Positions 5,440-5,615 of a DNA stretch of 5,615 nucleotides are shown here, in pieces. The notes beneath the pieces were generated by a model that saw only the letters and a list, made by a program, of their open reading frames with translations, ran no database searches and was not told the origin of the DNA. A program made the position numbers and the translations under genes. The stretch is from Clostridia bacterium (GTDB lineage Bacteria; Bacillota; Clostridia; Christensenellales; Borkfalkiaceae), in NCBI GenBank assembly GCA_017503885.1, contig JAFVSF010000122.1:1-5615 (forward strand). Reading direction: 5' to 3'. Numbering within the stretch: position 1 is the first letter of the stretch; every line of letters begins with the position of its first letter.

Positions 5440-5615
5440 ATGTCAGAAGTTTATAAATTAAATATTGACGGCTACGATGCCGAATTGCCAATTTTGCCTT
5501 TACCATCTGGTATTAAAATTTGTTTTTTTAACCTTCACGGTGCGTCTGAAATGACTGAACATTGTGGAAAATCGCTTGCAAAATATTTGGGCGATTGCGA
5601 CGTTGTTATAACTGC
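5440..5615 (+). CDS. Phosphoribosyltransferase-like protein (APRT-like), N-terminal fragment
   Basis: The first 58 residues of a gene cut by the right window edge. The start MSEVYKLNIDGYDAELPILP and the end DCDVVITA fit the N-terminus of a Firmicutes group annotated as phosphoribosyltransferase or adenine phosphoribosyltransferase-like, where a similar LN...G...LPI segment is followed by a DV..TAE.KG motif. If so, the protein would bind a purine-type base and PRPP in the cytoplasm. The PRPP-binding loop lies outside the window, so the assignment rests on a short stretch. The gene is divergent from the ATPase, with its own promoter and ribosome binding site, and no functional link between the two is evident. 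Confidence 0.55.
   Translation, partial: MSEVYKLNIDGYDAELPILPLPSGIKICFFNLHGASEMTEHCGKSLAKYLGDCDVVIT

Overview
The window looks like a low-GC Gram-positive (Clostridia-type Firmicutes) chromosome. It is AT-rich and has strong Shine-Dalgarno sites and consensus sigma-A promoters. A T-box leader sits before thrS, and a YtxC-family gene, typical of spore-formers, lies directly upstream of thrS. The species cannot be named from the sequence; an uncultured gut-type Clostridia member is a guess.

Layout. Positions 1-1323 (minus) hold the first 441 codons of thrS, threonyl-tRNA synthetase, cut by the left window edge. Positions 1324-1900 are a long non-coding stretch. Its far part (about 1645-1917) is a complete T-box attenuator: a perfect sigma-A promoter, a Stem I with an ACC (Thr) specifier, an antiterminator, and a terminator built on a 34-nt perfect palindrome. 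Its near part (about 1369-1643) is an extra, hairpin-rich segment bracketed by a 9-bp inverted repeat. It separates the terminator from the thrS ribosome binding site and looks like a small inserted element. Positions 1901-2641 (minus) encode a YtxC-like protein. Positions 2669-5305 (minus; TTG start proposed) encode a P-type Ca2+-ATPase with PMCA/SPCA-like ion-site residues, 27 nt upstream of ytxC and probably co-transcribed with it. Positions 5306-5439 are a divergent intergenic region with a 23-bp perfect palindrome and a good rightward promoter. Position 5440 to the window end (plus) is the start of a phosphoribosyltransferase-like gene.

How the parts work together. thrS should be read through its T-box terminator only when uncharged tRNA-Thr accumulates. 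The ATPase-ytxC unit points the same way and has no clear terminator before the thrS promoter, whose -35 box lies inside the end of ytxC. Upstream read-through would therefore also meet the T-box. The ATPase and the phosphoribosyltransferase-like gene are divergent and have no obvious functional link.

Most worth a second look: the hairpin-rich insert in the thrS leader, the 23-bp palindrome before the ATPase, the re-assigned TTG start of the ATPase, and unusual residues in the ATPase ion site and the ThrRS active-site motifs. I saw no CRISPR array, tRNA, rRNA or transposase gene, and nothing that amounts to a clear new multi-gene system.
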